This document shows, piece after piece, positions 1 through 12,123 of a stretch of DNA of 64,000 bases. A program made the translations under genes and the position numbers. A model generated the notes under the pieces. It ran no database searches. It saw only the letters and a list, made by a program, of their open reading frames with translations, and was not told the DNA's origin. Source of the stretch: Cymbidium sinense (Eukaryota; Streptophyta; Magnoliopsida; Asparagales; Orchidaceae); contig CM038216.1 of NCBI GenBank assembly GCA_021442155.1, forward strand, positions 157,031,983 to 157,095,982, given 5' to 3'. How positions within the stretch are numbered: position 1 is the stretch's first letter; every line of letters begins with the position of its first letter.

Positions 1-501
1 TCATTTGGACCCTTTAGGTCAAATTGGCTAACTTCGGTTGATTGGATTCATTTAGTTCAATTGGTTTGAAATCATGTATTGGAAGGATTTGACATGATGT
101 ATTGAATGATTGGAGTGATTAAAAAAATTAAGTTGGGTTTAGTTTATTTGAATGGGTTTTGGGTTGGATGCATAGGATCGTGGTGGAATTAACTTAGGTT
201 ATGGGACAACTTAATTTGTCTTGGAGCTTGGATATAAAATAAAAATTCAGTTTGAGGTTGGTTGTGTTAATTTATGGGACTGGACAAGTATGGGTTTTGG
301 TTTAGGCCATAAGATAGGTAAGACTTCTTTGTTCTAAAGCATCTCCTAAGTTTAGGGCAAGGCTTCCTAAGTCTCTAGGCTTGGGTTTAGTGTTCCCTTA
401 GTTGGTAGATGTGTCTCATAACTAGAGAAATCTAAGTGCCTAGAAAGTTCCTAAGCCTAAGACGAGGAAGGTCAATCCTCACTCCAAAAGTGAGGTCAGC
501 A
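1..501 (-). repeat. LTR of Tat/Ogre-like element B (3' LTR, cut by window edge)
   Basis: On the minus strand this begins TGCTGACCTCACTTTTGGAG at 501, one base different from the TGTTGACC start of the other LTRs. It continues with the family's conserved opening: a block resembling CCTAGAGACTTAGGAAG, then GGTCAA-type sequence near position 1. By position and strand it is the LTR that follows the internal region of B. Only the first 0.5 kb is in the window, so its end and any target-site duplication cannot be seen. It abuts a segment (502-859) that also abuts the LTR starting at 48,040. Confidence 0.85.
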
Positions 502-859
502 CATATACTATGAATAATTGAAAATATTATTAGAGATAATGATACCCTCTATGATTATGCACTTCCATTTGCTCACAATATTTCATGAGTCATTATTATA
601 CTTAATATTTGGCCAAACAAACTAGAGATTTTGTTAGCCATTTGATAGATTATGTGGTTTTTCTAATGAATTTCTAAATTATCATAATTTAAATTTTATA
701 GAGACTTGTATTGAAATAAAATATAATAATCTCTAATAATATAATATATCTTCATATCTTCTCATTTTTCAATCATATAGGACAAAGAATTAACTCAAAT
801 ATTTACCCAATGACATTGTCATAAATTGGAATGCAGACATTTTTTTTAGAACACTTACA
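502..859. repeat. Segment X, copy 1, next to an LTR start
   Basis: About 358 bp, AT-rich and without a reading frame. It aligns nearly end to end with 48,041-48,416, at roughly 85% identity by eye. Both copies touch the 5' end of a minus-strand LTR at the same base. Here it sits between the LTR and the 3' untranslated region of B, where copies C and D have a different pre-LTR sequence. It could be a 5' extension of one LTR subfamily, a captured flank, or an unrelated repeat. Confidence 0.7.
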
Positions 860-1507
860 TTTACCTGAACAGTGTTATCCACTGGGTGGGTTGCCATCAG
901 CTATGTGAATACCAGCCAACCTAAAGTTCCATCAATTTGTGACAATCAATCTAGGAAGAAAGCATCAAGAACTCACATCTTCCTAGGTGGAACTGATCAT
1001 CGAGATAATCTATCATCAGCTAGATAGCTGCTACCTGACCTAAGAGGACTTCCAAGAGGGGAGTCATAAAGAAGGACTGAACTCAAGCTTGAAGCAGTCA
1101 GGAGGAAGAGGAGCCATTGAGGGTCTAACCATGATCTTCAGATATATAGATTCATACTCAGATAGTTCATGATAGATAGTTTAAGAAGAAAGCTCAGGGA
1201 CTCACATCTTCTTAAGAAAAGCCAACATTGAGTAGCTTATTGATCATGCAATAAGATGTACCATGCTAACAAGGCGCTTGTTAGCTTGTAGTGGTTAAGC
1301 TAAGAAGAAAGCATGGGGTCTTATATCCTCTTAAGCTAAAATGGCCACTGGGGAGACACAGTAGGTAAGTAGTGAATCAATCCTGACCTAGAACATCTAT
1401 TGAGTGAGGGCCACTAGTGATCTTATCTCAACTTGAAGTAGCTTGAAGCAATTAGATTTGTGTTTGGTTTGTTTCTATTTGTATGCAATTTTTGTGTTTG
1501 TGTCATG
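860..1507 (-). repeat. 3' untranslated region of element B with tandem motifs
   Basis: Non-coding stretch between the integrase end and the LTR side of B. A motif like AAGAAAGC...GACTCACATCTTC recurs near 956, 1,184 and 1,301. It matches, in reverse complement, the GATGTGAGTCCCCAAGCTTTC motif of element D (15,100-16,700) and a copy in C near 34,387. Repeat-rich 3' untranslated regions are a known feature of Tat/Ogre elements. No coding potential seen. Confidence 0.65.
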
Positions 1508-2765
1508 CTAATAAGGGATAGGATGCCGCTTGGATTCTTTTATGCCTACCCTAAACACATCGAGGATTTGGTAATTGAAAGTACTTTTATCTTGGAGAAA
1601 ATTTTGATCAAAATGGAATTTTATTGACAAAAAATTGTTTTGGACATTGTTCAAGCATAATATTTTTTTTAGATAAAGTCTATTGATCAAAAGCATTGAG
1701 CATTCTTCTGTGTGATTTATTAGTTGATAGGATCTATCCTGGTAGGCCTTTTCTATGGTGAAAGGGTCTTCCCAAGTAGGTTTAAACTTGCCTCCCATCT
1801 TGAGACGAGCAATAATTGGTCACCTTAGAACTAAAACATGCTCTCAAACCTGAAAAGCTCTAAGATAGACTAACTTGTTATGAACTTGAACCATTTTTTT
1901 TTGTACAACTCAAGGTTCTGACATGCTCGCAATCATCTTTCTTTTAAACCTCCATGTTCCTCTAATTGCAACTTGTCGTTCTATTTGGTAGAGATTTTGC
2001 TACTCACAGCTATCCGTAGTGATGGGAGCTGGACTTCTAATGGAAAAATAGTTGCACTAAGGAGAATGGAGTAAATTACGTTGGAGTTCTGTAGGCAGTA
2101 TGGTAAGCCTATAAGGCTTCAACTAACTGATCATGCCACTATTATTTTTTGTCATCGAGTATTTTCTTTAGTATTTGGATGAGAGTTTTGTTGAAGGATT
2201 CTACCAAACTATTCACCCATGAGAAGTAGATGGTAGAGTATCTCTAATCTATGTTCTATCTCTGGGAAAAGTTTTTAACTTTGGTACTCCAAATCTATAC
2301 ACGATATGGTTCCTGAAGAATTGGATCACATGCTGAGCTTTGACTTCTTTGAGCGGAATTGCCTCCGCCCACTTAGAGAAGTTTGCACCTGCTAGAATGA
2401 ACTAGTGACCTTGGACAAAGGAGGATCGTTCATACCCACTATGTCGGTGCCCAAACACTCAAATGGCCACAAAGCTAAAGTTGGGTCTAAAATGTTAGGT
2501 GGTTGGTGCATGACCACTCCATTCACATGGCATTGGTGATAGCGCTTTGCTAAATCCATGTAATCTATGATCATCGTTGGCCAACAGTAACCCAGCCTCT
2601 TGATTTTGGCTTCCATCTTGGGATCGAATTGGTGAGCTCCACATAGTCCTGAGTGGTCCTTGGTCATGTTCATAGCTAGGCTTCGTGTTTTCCTAAACAG
2701 TAACCACATATGATCGAAGGACCATGAGTATAAGACACCATCCATGAGGGCATAGGAGAGCACCC
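1508..2765 (-). pseudogene. Integrase of element B, decayed
   Basis: Ty3/gypsy integrase, which would join element cDNA to the host genome. At the N-terminal side (about 2,660-2,530) there is a zinc-binding HHCC region, with the two cysteines in HQCHVNG. The core start follows, with WPFECLGTDIVG, where the D is the expected first catalytic aspartate. Core segments continue in shifted frames to about 2,030, including FFRNHIVYRFGVP. The stretch expected to hold the second catalytic aspartate (DNG-type motif) is deleted after that point. The C-terminal domain is seen at 1,798-1,680 as GGKFKPTWEDPF. Stops and frameshifts make it non-functional. It is the last coding domain, downstream of the second RNase H, as expected for the Tat lineage. 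Confidence 0.85.
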
Positions 2766-2999
2766 TCTACTTCACTTGATGGGCTTGAGATTTATATTGA
2801 AGTAGTTTTCCTTTATTTAGGTAATCATTGAAGGGTTGCCTCCAATCTAGTTCTTCATTCTTTTTGGCAATGGAAACCTACCCTTTAAGAGAGTATTTAT
2901 TGATGAGTTCAACATCAATAAAAGGTAGGACTTATCTATTGTGGACCTCTATTGAATATGGACTCATCTTCTAGACACGCTAACTCTTTTTAAGCTTGG

Positions 3000-3375
3000 C
3001 TAAAGCATCAACTATGACATTTTCTCTTTGGAAAATCTTATAAATTGTGACCTCTAGAATTTGGGATAGCAACTCCATGGTGTACTTATGATACTGATGG
3101 AGTTTTGGCTTCAATACCGTATAGGGCTTAGCAATCTGGTTGAAAACTAGTTTTGAATCCCCAAAAATTTTAATGTTCTAAATGCTTAGCGAGGTAGATA
3201 ACTCCATACTGATGATTAGAGCTTTATATTCAACTTCGTTATTGGTGGCTTTAGATATATAATAATCTCATATGTGGAGGACTATCCTTGCCCCTTCCTT
3301 TCCTGGGAGAATGGACTATGGTTCTTCACCTCTTTGAGAGGAAGCTGGACCATCAAAGTACATCTCCTAATGGTG
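3000..3375 (-). pseudogene. Second (archaeal-type) RNase H of element B, decayed
   Basis: Reading the minus strand from about 3,364 gives MYFDGPASSQRGEEP followed by a stop, and later NNEVEYKALI around the expected acidic position. Then comes a GDSKLVFNQ-like segment near 3,170. Homology to 36,101-35,691 in copy C is clear. The MYFDGA...NNEAEYEAL pattern belongs to the additional RNase H (aRNH) carried by Tat-lineage plant Ty3/gypsy elements between the ordinary RNase H and integrase. In-frame stops show it is dead. This domain is the main reason for placing the family in Tat rather than Athila or the chromoviruses. Confidence 0.8.
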
Positions 3376-3380
3376 AATAA

Positions 3381-3662
3381 TTGTATTCCATAAGTTCATG
3401 ATTTATTTGTCAAAGAGATCATCACTGAGCAGAGAATTTGCAAGAAGTGGATGTGCTGTTAGGAAATCCACAAGTGCTTGTTCTTTCACTTCATGGAGGG
3501 GTAGAATGTGATATCATACATTTGTATTCCATAAGTTCATGATTTATTTGTCAAAGATATCATCACTGAGCGGAGAATTTATAGGAAGTGGATGCATTAC
3601 TAGGAAATCCACAAGTGCTTGTCCTTTCACTGCACGAAGGGATACGAATGTGATGTCAAACT
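3381..3662 (-). repeat. 141-bp tandem duplication in the RNase H linker of B
   Basis: Two adjacent copies begin with ATTGTATTCCATAAGTTCAT-like sequence. Unit 1 is about 3,381-3,521 and unit 2 about 3,522-3,662, a period of 141 bp (47 codons, so frame-preserving). They lie in the linker between RNase H and aRNH. Copy C has a single unit at the equivalent place (about 36,108-36,245). The units have diverged by several substitutions, so the duplication is not recent. Confidence 0.8.
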
Positions 3663-4200
3663 ATGCTAGAATCATGGACCATTATGCCCACCGTCTGGAT
3701 AACATCAGCAGTGTCATGAAATATTATACTGGATAGATATTAGAAATCAAGTTTACTTTATGAGAGGGCATATAATCTCATAGCTTTTGGGCTGCACAGA
3801 TCAAAGCTAGGCAATGCTTTTCAATGGGTGGATTGTTTGCCTTCTCTTTCTCATCATCATTGGCTTGGGTCAACAAATCATCAAAGGACTTGTCCAATGC
3901 AGCAGTGTAGAGTATGAGGGGTTTGTCTGGGAAAGGGGTGGCTAGGGCTGGTGGCATCATGAGATATTGCCTAATGCTCTCAAATGCACATTGGCATTTG
4001 TCATCCCACTTAAACTTATCATCCTTCTTGACTAATGCTAAAAATGGTTGATATCTTCCTGATAGGTTGGATATAAAGCATCTTAGAAACACCAACCTCC
4101 CTTGAAATGATTTGAGTTGAGTTAAGCAATTAGGGGGTTTCATTTCAAATATGACTTGAATCTTCTTTGGGTTGATTTCAATCTTGCAATCAGACAAAGA
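3663..4200 (-). pseudogene. RNase H and connection domain of element B, decayed
   Basis: An open stretch at 4,197-3,778 shows EMKPPNCLTQLKSFQGRLVF, then FISNLSGRYQPF, FESIRQYLMMPPALATPF and LYTAALDKSFDDLL, ending in IEKHCLALICAAQKL. This is the reverse-transcriptase connection followed by the Ty3/gypsy RNase H. The D of YTAALD fits the first catalytic position. Further right-to-left (3,740-3,663), WSMILA..FDI and VKGQALVDFLV continue it in another frame with stops. RNase H would remove RNA from the RNA/DNA hybrid during reverse transcription. Not functional as it stands. Confidence 0.88.
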
Positions 4201-5060
4201 AACCTAGGAACTTCTCTGAAGTCACTCTGAATGCACACTTCGGAGAGTTCATTTTAAGGTTATATTGCTTTAACTGCTTGAGAACTACTTCAAATAAAAA
4301 AGATGGTCCTCCTTTTCTTTACTTTTGACCATGAGATTGTCGATGTAGCATTCGACTTGGTGGTGAATGAGTTCATCGAAGATTTAGGTCATGGCCAGCT
4401 GGTATGTTGTTCCAGCATTTTTAAAGCTGAAAGGCATGACTTTATAACAATAAATCTCGATCACGGTTCTAAAGGTAGTGTTCCTTTCATCTTTAGGTAT
4501 CATCTTTATTTAATTATATTCAGATGAACCATCCATGAAAGAGAAGACTGCATAAGATGAGGCAATGTCCCCCATCAGTTTTGGTATTGGTAGTGGAAAT
4601 TCATTTTTTAGACATGCCATATTGATATCCCTAAAATCGATGCATATGTGAATTTGGAAATTCTTCTTTTTAATTGGAATGATGCTAGCCAACAAGGTTG
4701 GGTATTTTTCCTCCCGAATGAAATCAGGATCAATCAATTTCTTAACTTCAGAATTGACCCATTGTCCAATGTCCAATTGCATGCGTCTAGGAGCATGCTT
4801 AATGGGGATATCATCAGGCTATATCACTAGCTTATGAACTACTACTTCAAGAGCTAATTTAGGTATTTATTTATAAGTCCATGCAAAGTAGTCCTTAAAC
4901 TTAGTAAGTACCCTAATTAAGTCATTGGTTTTAGATTCATTCAGTAAGGAGCTGATGTATGTTTGTCGCGAATTGTCTTTAGTCCTCATGTTAATTTCTT
5001 TAAGTTCGTCAATAGTTGATTTGATTTCTTCTTCAAATTATGGGAGTGCATCTTTGACTT
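4201..5060 (-). pseudogene. Reverse transcriptase of element B, decayed
   Basis: Minus-strand domain 5' of RNase H. The N-terminal part (about 5,060-4,800) is in broken frames. The fingers and palm are readable at 4,782-4,510: FIREEKYPTLLASIIPIKKK, then CIDFRDINMACLKNEFPLP and FSFMDGSSEYN, the D of FMDGSS being the expected catalytic aspartate. Near 4,330-4,350 the YVDD-type site reads YIDN: the fourth residue (D) is changed, consistent with a CG to CA transition. Frameshifts separate the blocks. The enzyme would copy element RNA into DNA in virus-like particles. Copy C has an independent loss in the same motif. Confidence 0.88.
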
Positions 5061-6099
5061 GGAGATCATCTAAATTTTTTTAGCACACCTCCTCATACGA
5101 GTTAATGTGGTTTGAGAAGAACTTATCAGATTTTAGATGATTAGTGATGACCAGGCAGTAATCATCATCATCTATTGGACCTAATGTAGCAAAGCCTAGT
5201 GCTGGCCTTGATTGAGAGCTCTTGCATTTATTATCCGATAACCTTTCAATGTACTTTGAATTGTGCTTAGACCATGTTTATGGGGTTAAACCTTTCTTTG
5301 CCAAATTCAGGACACATGACAAGTACCAATTAAATGGTAATTCTATTAATTCTTTAAATGATTTATCCTCAAGCCCTACATCAACTTCTCAGCTTGAGGA
5401 TGTTGTTCCTAGGAAAAAAAAACCTACAGGGCTTGGTATTTGCACATGCTTTAGGGGATTCCTTAATTATCAAACCTTCAATTTTTTATGAGGAAAGTAG
5501 AGTTAGACCTAAGGCACCTATATTCCACCTAATAGTTTTACCGGGTCTTCATCACTATCGGGCTCTAGTGTTACCTCTAAGGGATTGATGAGAGAGCTAC
5601 CTGCTACACTCATCCTCTAAACTAGATTCTAAGTCTATGTAAATAGCAGGTGTACTCCTAGATGTTGGGATGAATCTCCTAGTAGGTGGTAAGTATGGAG
5701 ATCTTCCACCTCTACGATTTGCCTTTTCCTTATCTTGGTGAAGGTCTGGTCATCCTCCCCACTTGTTCAAATAGAGTAATGAATTGTTGGTGGAATCTAA
5801 TCTTAGGCTCTATATCCTCCCTAAGGTCTTCTTCTCATTCCATTTTCTTTGCTTTTTCCCTTTCTATTTCTTTTCTTTCTTCATCTTTCTTTTCCTTTTT
5901 TTTCTTTTTTATTTTGAATAAGTTCATGAGAGAAGATATTTTTTTTCTTAAGGAGGCAATAGGTCACATCCTCAATAATCCTAACCTCATGAACTACAAA
6001 TGGCTTGAGATCTTCTTTGACACAATACTCGTCTCCATCCCTTATGAACTTATTTCACTGATGTAGGGAGGATGGAACTATGTTGTTCTCATGTATGCA
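5061..6099 (-). other. Protease-RT linker of element B, polypurine on the coding strand
   Basis: Decayed coding sequence between protease and reverse transcriptase. The plus strand at about 5,820-5,920 is almost pure C/T, so the coding strand is A/G-rich and would encode a run of Lys and Glu. The equivalent in C (38,520-38,610) encodes KKEKEKGKKEEERK. Such a charged, low-complexity tether has no assigned function. Short plus-strand open frames here are shadows. Confidence 0.55.
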
Positions 6100-6600
6100 A
6101 GGTCGCCCTAGCTAAGCATTGAAAGATGTATCATAATCTATTCTTTGAAACTTAACACATGTTATCCAATCATCTATCTCCAAATGTAACCTAAGGCCTT
6201 CTTTCCTCGTTCATTGAATCTTTTTAACATCATCTTCTTTGCTTGGAGTTTATAGATGTCAATCCTTAAGTAAGCAAGGGTTCTTAGACTCATAAGGTTT
6301 ACTGATGCTCCCGGATCAACCAACACTCTGGATAGCCTAAACTTGCCAACATCCACAGTAATATAGAAGAAATGATTATGTTATATATCCCCAACTATAA
6401 GTTTATATTTGTGAATGTGACTCCTAGGACTTCCTTTGAAAAGCATTCCTCTTCTCCAACTATATCAGTAGCGGCTAGCTGAGGTAAGCATATTTCAAGG
6501 TCAAGCAATGCTTTGACTATTGACTCCCTCATCTCTTTAGATAAGACAAGAGTATTATACATGCTTAACTTAGCTGGCAACTTTCTAAGGTGTGCCAAGA
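6100..6600 (-). pseudogene. Aspartic protease region of element B, decayed
   Basis: The frame at 6,356-6,174 shows VDVGKF-like sequence, then RVLVDPGASVNLMSL, the active-site region of a retropepsin-like protease with D-x-G-A-S, followed by KKMMLKRFNERGKKALG. Upstream (6,598-6,395) lies a conserved segment, LRKLPAKLSMYNTLVLSKEM, also seen in C, ending in EVLGVTF. The protease would cut Gag-Pol into mature proteins. The active-site D and G are kept here, but the frame stops at 6,174 and again between the two blocks. Confidence 0.8.
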
Positions 6601-7319
6601 TGTTGTAGTCAACTTTGGGTTAGTCCTTCACAAGCATGTCCAAGGGTGGAGCATCTTGTGGACGGGTTATTTGCTCACTAGAACCAATGACCTATTTACC
6701 ATTATCTTGAGGTGCTATCCTAGAAGGTAGAACTTTACCACTATAGAGGTTGACTTTAATGACTTCTTGTGATGAGGAGCTTGTGGAAAGTTATACCTGC
6801 TCATCAGGCATACCTATAACTTCTCCTAAAGGATCATCAGAGTCAAATGACTCCAAATCAATCACAAATGGTGAACCCTGAAGATTCAAAAAAGAGCAAT
6901 ATATTTCTGAATAAGAGTGGTATTTATCAAAATTATTTAGATTATTATCGTTATAACTTGGAGAGCTATTAATAGGAATAAAATCATTAAGATCACCAAA
7001 GGTCAACAAGATGTAAGAAGAATCATTTTTCTTCATTGATTTCTTTTATTTTGGAGATGGTACATAGTAGAAATCAAGTAAAGTAAGCAGTGTGAGTGGC
7101 TTGGTGCCCTCATCTAAGGATACAATGCTCCTACTAGTTGTGAAGGAGATGGTAGAAGTAATAACTATAACGGTGGAAGGAAAAATGCTGGAATCAGACA
7201 ATGGTGGTGCTATGGAACTATCCCAGACAAGTAATGGCTACTGCTACTGATGGGCTTACACCCTCCCTGAGTTGTCCCTCACAACTGGAAAACATTCCTT
7301 GATGTTTGAGGTCTGAGTT
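6601..7319 (-). other. Gag-protease linker of element B
   Basis: Poorly conserved stretch between the Gag zinc motif and protease. One frame (7,036-6,791) is rich in Ser, Asp and Asn (SSPSYNDNNLNNFDKYHS). It matches the same linker in C (39,787-39,596). It looks like an unstructured spacer of the polyprotein, and no catalytic motif is visible. Stops are present. Confidence 0.55.
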
Positions 7320-9100
7320 GAGTCAGACACTTGAGAGAAAGTTTCTTGATTTTAGAGATGATCTTTTTAGAGGTAAATGATAAAGAGATATCCCAACTTC
7401 TTTTGTCTTGAGAGGATCGGATGTATCTTCAAAGACTACTTTAATAGAACTAGAAGGTTGTTCTATTAAGTATTCTTCTAGGATAACTATGGCTCCTGAC
7501 TTATAGTTACACTCAAGCCAGTCCTTAAAGGTAAAGAAATCCTCTAAGACATGGCCTAGCCTATGGTGGTAGGGGCAATAGTTAGGATCATCACTCCTAC
7601 TCACTTCCTTCAACTTTCTAGCTCAGGTAGCTAGAAATCAAGCTTCTTAAGAAGCTTCTTGAAAACTTTCTTGACTACCTCTCTCTTGAATGAGTATGTC
7701 TTATTAAGTTTATCGATAAGAGTAAGTGAAAGGTAGCTACATGGTGCTGAATACCGATAGCGCTACTGCACAGGCCGTTGTGGTGGCCTTTGTGGTGGCT
7801 AAGGTAGTGGAAGAGGAGGTGGGAGTGGAGGCTACTGAACTCTGGGCCTCTCAAACTATTCTCACTAACTGCTTCCCCTTATCCACTACTACCATTATTC
7901 TTGGCATTTTTCAAACACTTTTTAGGGGTTGGGCTTGGATGATTGGTCTGAGAAAGATAATTATTTGGTTTCCTCTTATAGGTTAGCCACCCTGCTAATT
8001 AATTTCTCAAATATCTTTATGTTAAAGCCCTTGAGCATGAAGGTGACCAACCCATGTATATTCTTGATAAAAAAAATTCAATGGCATGCTGCTCTTTTAG
8101 TTTTGGTTTGCATTTCATGCTTAGGTTTTGTCATCTGAGAATATAATCAATAAGGGACTCATTTGATCTTTGTTTCTCTATAATGAGGTCCCCTATAGTT
8201 GCTCCATATTGAGCTCCTGCAAATCTCTTAATGAAGAGTTGCTCTAACTCTATAAAGGACTTCACCAAACCATTGGAAAAATTAGTGTACCAATCAAATG
8301 CTACTCCATAAAGGCTACTAATAAACTACCTGAAAAGTAAAGCATTGCTACCACCGGCATTGTAATAGCTGATTCTAAATTATGCTATATACTGCCTAGG
8401 GTTCCCACTACCATCAAATACCTTGAAGGATGGTGGCACGAAACCCTTGGGGTATTGAACTACATCAAATTATTTCATGTAGGGTCTGCCATATGGAACT
8501 GATGAGCTCCCTTGGGCTTGCATCAACGTTTCCTTCACTTGCTGCTCCACCTTATACTTGATGTCTTTTTCATGCATGGAGGTACTATTGGTTACCTTCC
8601 TATGCAAGCTATCGACATCCTCATCCATAGGAGTAGCGCTCTTGGGATGATCTAAGATGTGCACTAACTCAGGTCTATAGGCCTCTGTAGAAGTAGGTTG
8701 TGAGACTGGTGCTTGGTTCTGCAATGCTAAGACTACTGCCATCAACTCCTCTACTATCCTCTCTATTCTGTCAATATGATCATCCTTGAGTTTGATTTAT
8801 TGGAGAAGGCATTTATTTGAGTCTGATGCCTCACCTTCCTCAACTACAATGCCTTGAGCTTCCTGGCTAGGATTCTCCCTATGCAAGGATCCTCAGGTAT
8901 CAATCATATGGACTTTGATAATGCCATCCAAATGGTCATTTTCATCGGCATTGAAATCTACCATACCCTCCCCTTGGTCAGAATGGTCATCTCCAACTAT
9001 CTGCTTAATCACGACATGATAGTCCTCTAAATTTTTTATGATGATCTTTCGTGCACACTACCTAAGACAACTAGGACATATGCTGAGTGATGACTCACAA
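7320..9100 (-). pseudogene. Gag of element B, decayed
   Basis: Structural protein that would form the virus-like particle. N-terminal part (8,745-8,470): a poorly conserved segment ending QGSSSVPYGRPYMK. The capsid-type retrotransposon Gag domain follows at about 8,460-7,960, with VAFDWYTN near 8,300 and SFIELEQLFIKRF just after, interrupted by stops. The C-terminal zinc-knuckle-like site is at 7,600-7,550: DPNYCPYHHRLGHVLEDFF. The last expected cysteine is Phe here but Cys in copy C. The spacing C-x2-H-x4-H-x4-C differs from the classical CCHC knuckle. Dead by frameshifts. Confidence 0.82.
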
Positions 9101-9254
9101 TTGGACTGTGCTCTGAAGAAGTGATGCACTGTATGTTCTAGAGAGGAAGAGTGTTATCTCTAACTGGCTCAACAATCATGAGAGTCAACCAGGTATCTCC
9201 TCCTTCCTTCTCCTACAGCTACGGTGGTGGAGCGACTGCAAGGCTCTTGGGTCG
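9101..9254 (-). pseudogene. ORF1/gag junction of element B, left part of the split
   Basis: Aligns with 41,770-41,930 of copy C (GGCTCAACAATCATG and GCTCTTGGG are shared). Homology stops at 9,254, where the LTR of D begins, and resumes at about 25,205. So this is the left flank of the D insertion into B. No reading frame of useful length remains. Confidence 0.75.
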
Positions 9255-12123
9255 TGTTGACATCACTTTTGGAATGAGTTCTCAATCTTCTTATCTTCGA
9301 CATAGGAATCTTTGGAGAATAATATTTCCTAGTCATAAGATACATCTAGTAATTAGGTGAACACCTAACCTAAGCCTAGAGACTTAGAAGGGTTTATCCA
9401 TAGGATTAGGCCATGCTTTAGGGATTAGGGAAATCACCTACCCTATAGCCAAAACCCAATCCATGTACACCTTCTTAAATTCAATCCAAATCCAAATTTC
9501 AAACATAACCTCAAATTGAATTCAAACTCAAATATAAATTCCAAATCCAAAATCTAAATCCCAAATCAAATGATTAAAGCCCTTGATCAAATCCTCCTTA
9601 AGCCTTATGATTGAATCCCATGGACTTAGTCAAATTTTCATCCAATCAACTTCAAACTTAGTTGATTTCTTCATGAATCAATCATATCTTCAATCATCAT
9701 CATAAATATAAATAAAATCTACACTCAAATTATCAAAACTAAATCACACTAAATCAAAATATTTTAAAGCCATTTTGGCCTATCTCTATGAGCTTGGCCA
9801 AATTTGACTCCAAATCAATTCAAATTCAATTTATTTTCTCATGATTCAATCATATATTCAATCATGTTCCTAAATATAAATCATATATTATAATCAAATA
9901 GCCAAAATCAAATTCAAATCAAGTAAAAACCCAAATTTGAAATCTTTAAGACAATCCTTAGACTCAATCAAATCCCACTCAAATCCTCTCTAAAATTAAT
10001 TGATTTTCTCATGAATCAATAATTCCTTCAATTATCTATCCAGATATAAATGAAATCCACAATCATCAGGACAAATCAAAATCAACTCAAATCGAACCCA
10101 ACTTAACCCATTTGACTTGAAATGTTCCAATGAACCAAAACCCATTGGAATCCAAATCAATTACAATTGGATTTATATATAAATCCCAAATCCATATAAA
10201 AACTCAACTAAATCAAATTCAACCGAAAATCATGCCAACTAAATCTAATCAACTCACTTCGCCCTAAGTAGCCAATTTGGCCTATTTGAACCAAAATTTA
10301 ATTCAATCCAAATCAAATTGAATTAAACAATCCAAACTTCATGTCATGGTTGATGATTACTTTATGATGATCAATTGATATAAATTGGGTCAAATCAAGT
10401 AAAGTTAACCTTTTGACCAAGTCAACCCTTTAACCCGTATGAACCAAAACTAGCCAAGTTGCAACCTAAGATAAATCTCTTGAAGTCAAAGATTCACACT
10501 AACACAAAATTAATACTTGAACATGACTTGACCTTCAATTGAGCCAAACCTAATCCAATTTGGCCCTCTTGACCCAAGTTGACCGAAATTGGCATAAATG
10601 GCTAAGATGGGTCAAATCAAAATCAAACCAAAATTGATTGCAACCAATGGCTTGAGTTCAATCTGAATTCATTGTTAAACTTGACCAAGGCCATAATTGA
10701 ATCCAATTTGGCTAATTTAACCCAATTGACCCAGTTAGCCTAATTTGATATAAAGGATCAAATTAGCCTAAGCCAAAATTAAATCCAAATTAAATCAAAT
10801 TGAAACATGCAATCTTCTCCAATTGATTAATTGAATATGATCCAACACCCAATCCAAGCCAATTTGGCCAATTGTGTCAAATTGGTTAACTTGACCCATT
10901 TGACCCAAATGAACTCAAATGAACCAAAATTAAATTTAAGTCAAATTAAATAAAACCGTTGACACCAATACACTCCAAATTATCAATTAAACTTGATCCA
11001 ACTCTTAGTTTGACCTAATTTGGCCAATTGCTCAACCTAACTTGATTTGACTCAATTTGGCCCAAATGAATCAAATTGACCCAAATTAAACCAAATGAAC
11101 TCCAAATGATAGGAAATTTGGTCCAACTCACTTTTGACTCATTTGAAATCTACTCAAATCAAATCTAATTCCAAATGACCTCTTTCCTATTGGGTCAAGG
11201 GCATCCCATGTGAAAAGACACTTGCCCAAATGGTCATTTATCTTCTCTTGCCACTTGGCACTCATCCATTGGCCCATATAGGTACCAAGGACACAGACTA
11301 ACCTGACCCAAGAGGTGGTTGGGTAGCCATGACTCATTGGGAGGTGAATTCACCTCACCTCTCTCATTAGAACACTTGGCATGAAGGACTTCCAACTCTT
11401 CTTGCTAGGATACCCACTAGTCCTTCATGGCAGCCACTTCCCATGTCTTTGCCACTCAAATCAAGCCACCTTAGGAGAATCCCAATCACCCTAAGCCAAC
11501 GACACCCACTAGGAGCTAAAATCACAAGGAATGAGGTGATTTTTGGCCATTCCAAAAGCACAAAAAATAGAGAGGTAGAAACTCTTTCTCCCATACTCAT
11601 TTCACTCTCCTAGAGCTCCAAACCAACTAGCAACCATTCCCACTTGTGTTTGGAGCAAAAGCCATCAAAATCAAGTGGATTCTAGTGAAGAAGCTGTGAA
11701 ATTGGGTTAACACATCATTCCATAGTGAAGCAAGATCCTAGATCCATTCCAAAGCCTCTTCGTGCATTCAGGAGCATGCTCGGATCTCCACCGCCACCAA
11801 AAACCATCCTTGACGAGATAATTTAAGAAAACATTGAGCTGACCTTAGGTTATCATGCTTGTAATAATTTTTTCATGATTTTAAGGATTTTTCTTAGATA
11901 AACCTTGCATTTTTTACTTTATATCATCCCCACATGAATCAATAAGTTTTTCAGTGAAGATCACTGTGAAATCATTCCTGTTTGGACAAAATTTTATTCA
12001 ATTTTCTTGAAAGTCATGAAATCCTGTCAGTTTAGCTGGTTGGAAAGAAACAATCATCCAACCCTATGCTCGGAGATTGGACATCTGAGATCTCACATCA
12101 GATCACACATATTGATCTAGACA

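Noticed and set aside
7726..8138. Plus-strand frames opposite gag of B
   Set aside because: Antisense shadows of the Gag capsid and zinc-motif region.
9240..9260. Perfect 5-bp target-site duplication around element D
   Set aside because: The bases before 9,255 and after 25,204 (GGTCG and AACTG) do not match. The insertion is supported by continuity of B, not by a duplication.
11128..11600. Minus-strand open frames in LTR D1 with a similar frame in the E LTR (54,070-54,252)
   Set aside because: Similarity is explained by LTR homology at DNA level. Frames are short, shifted between copies, and match no family I know.
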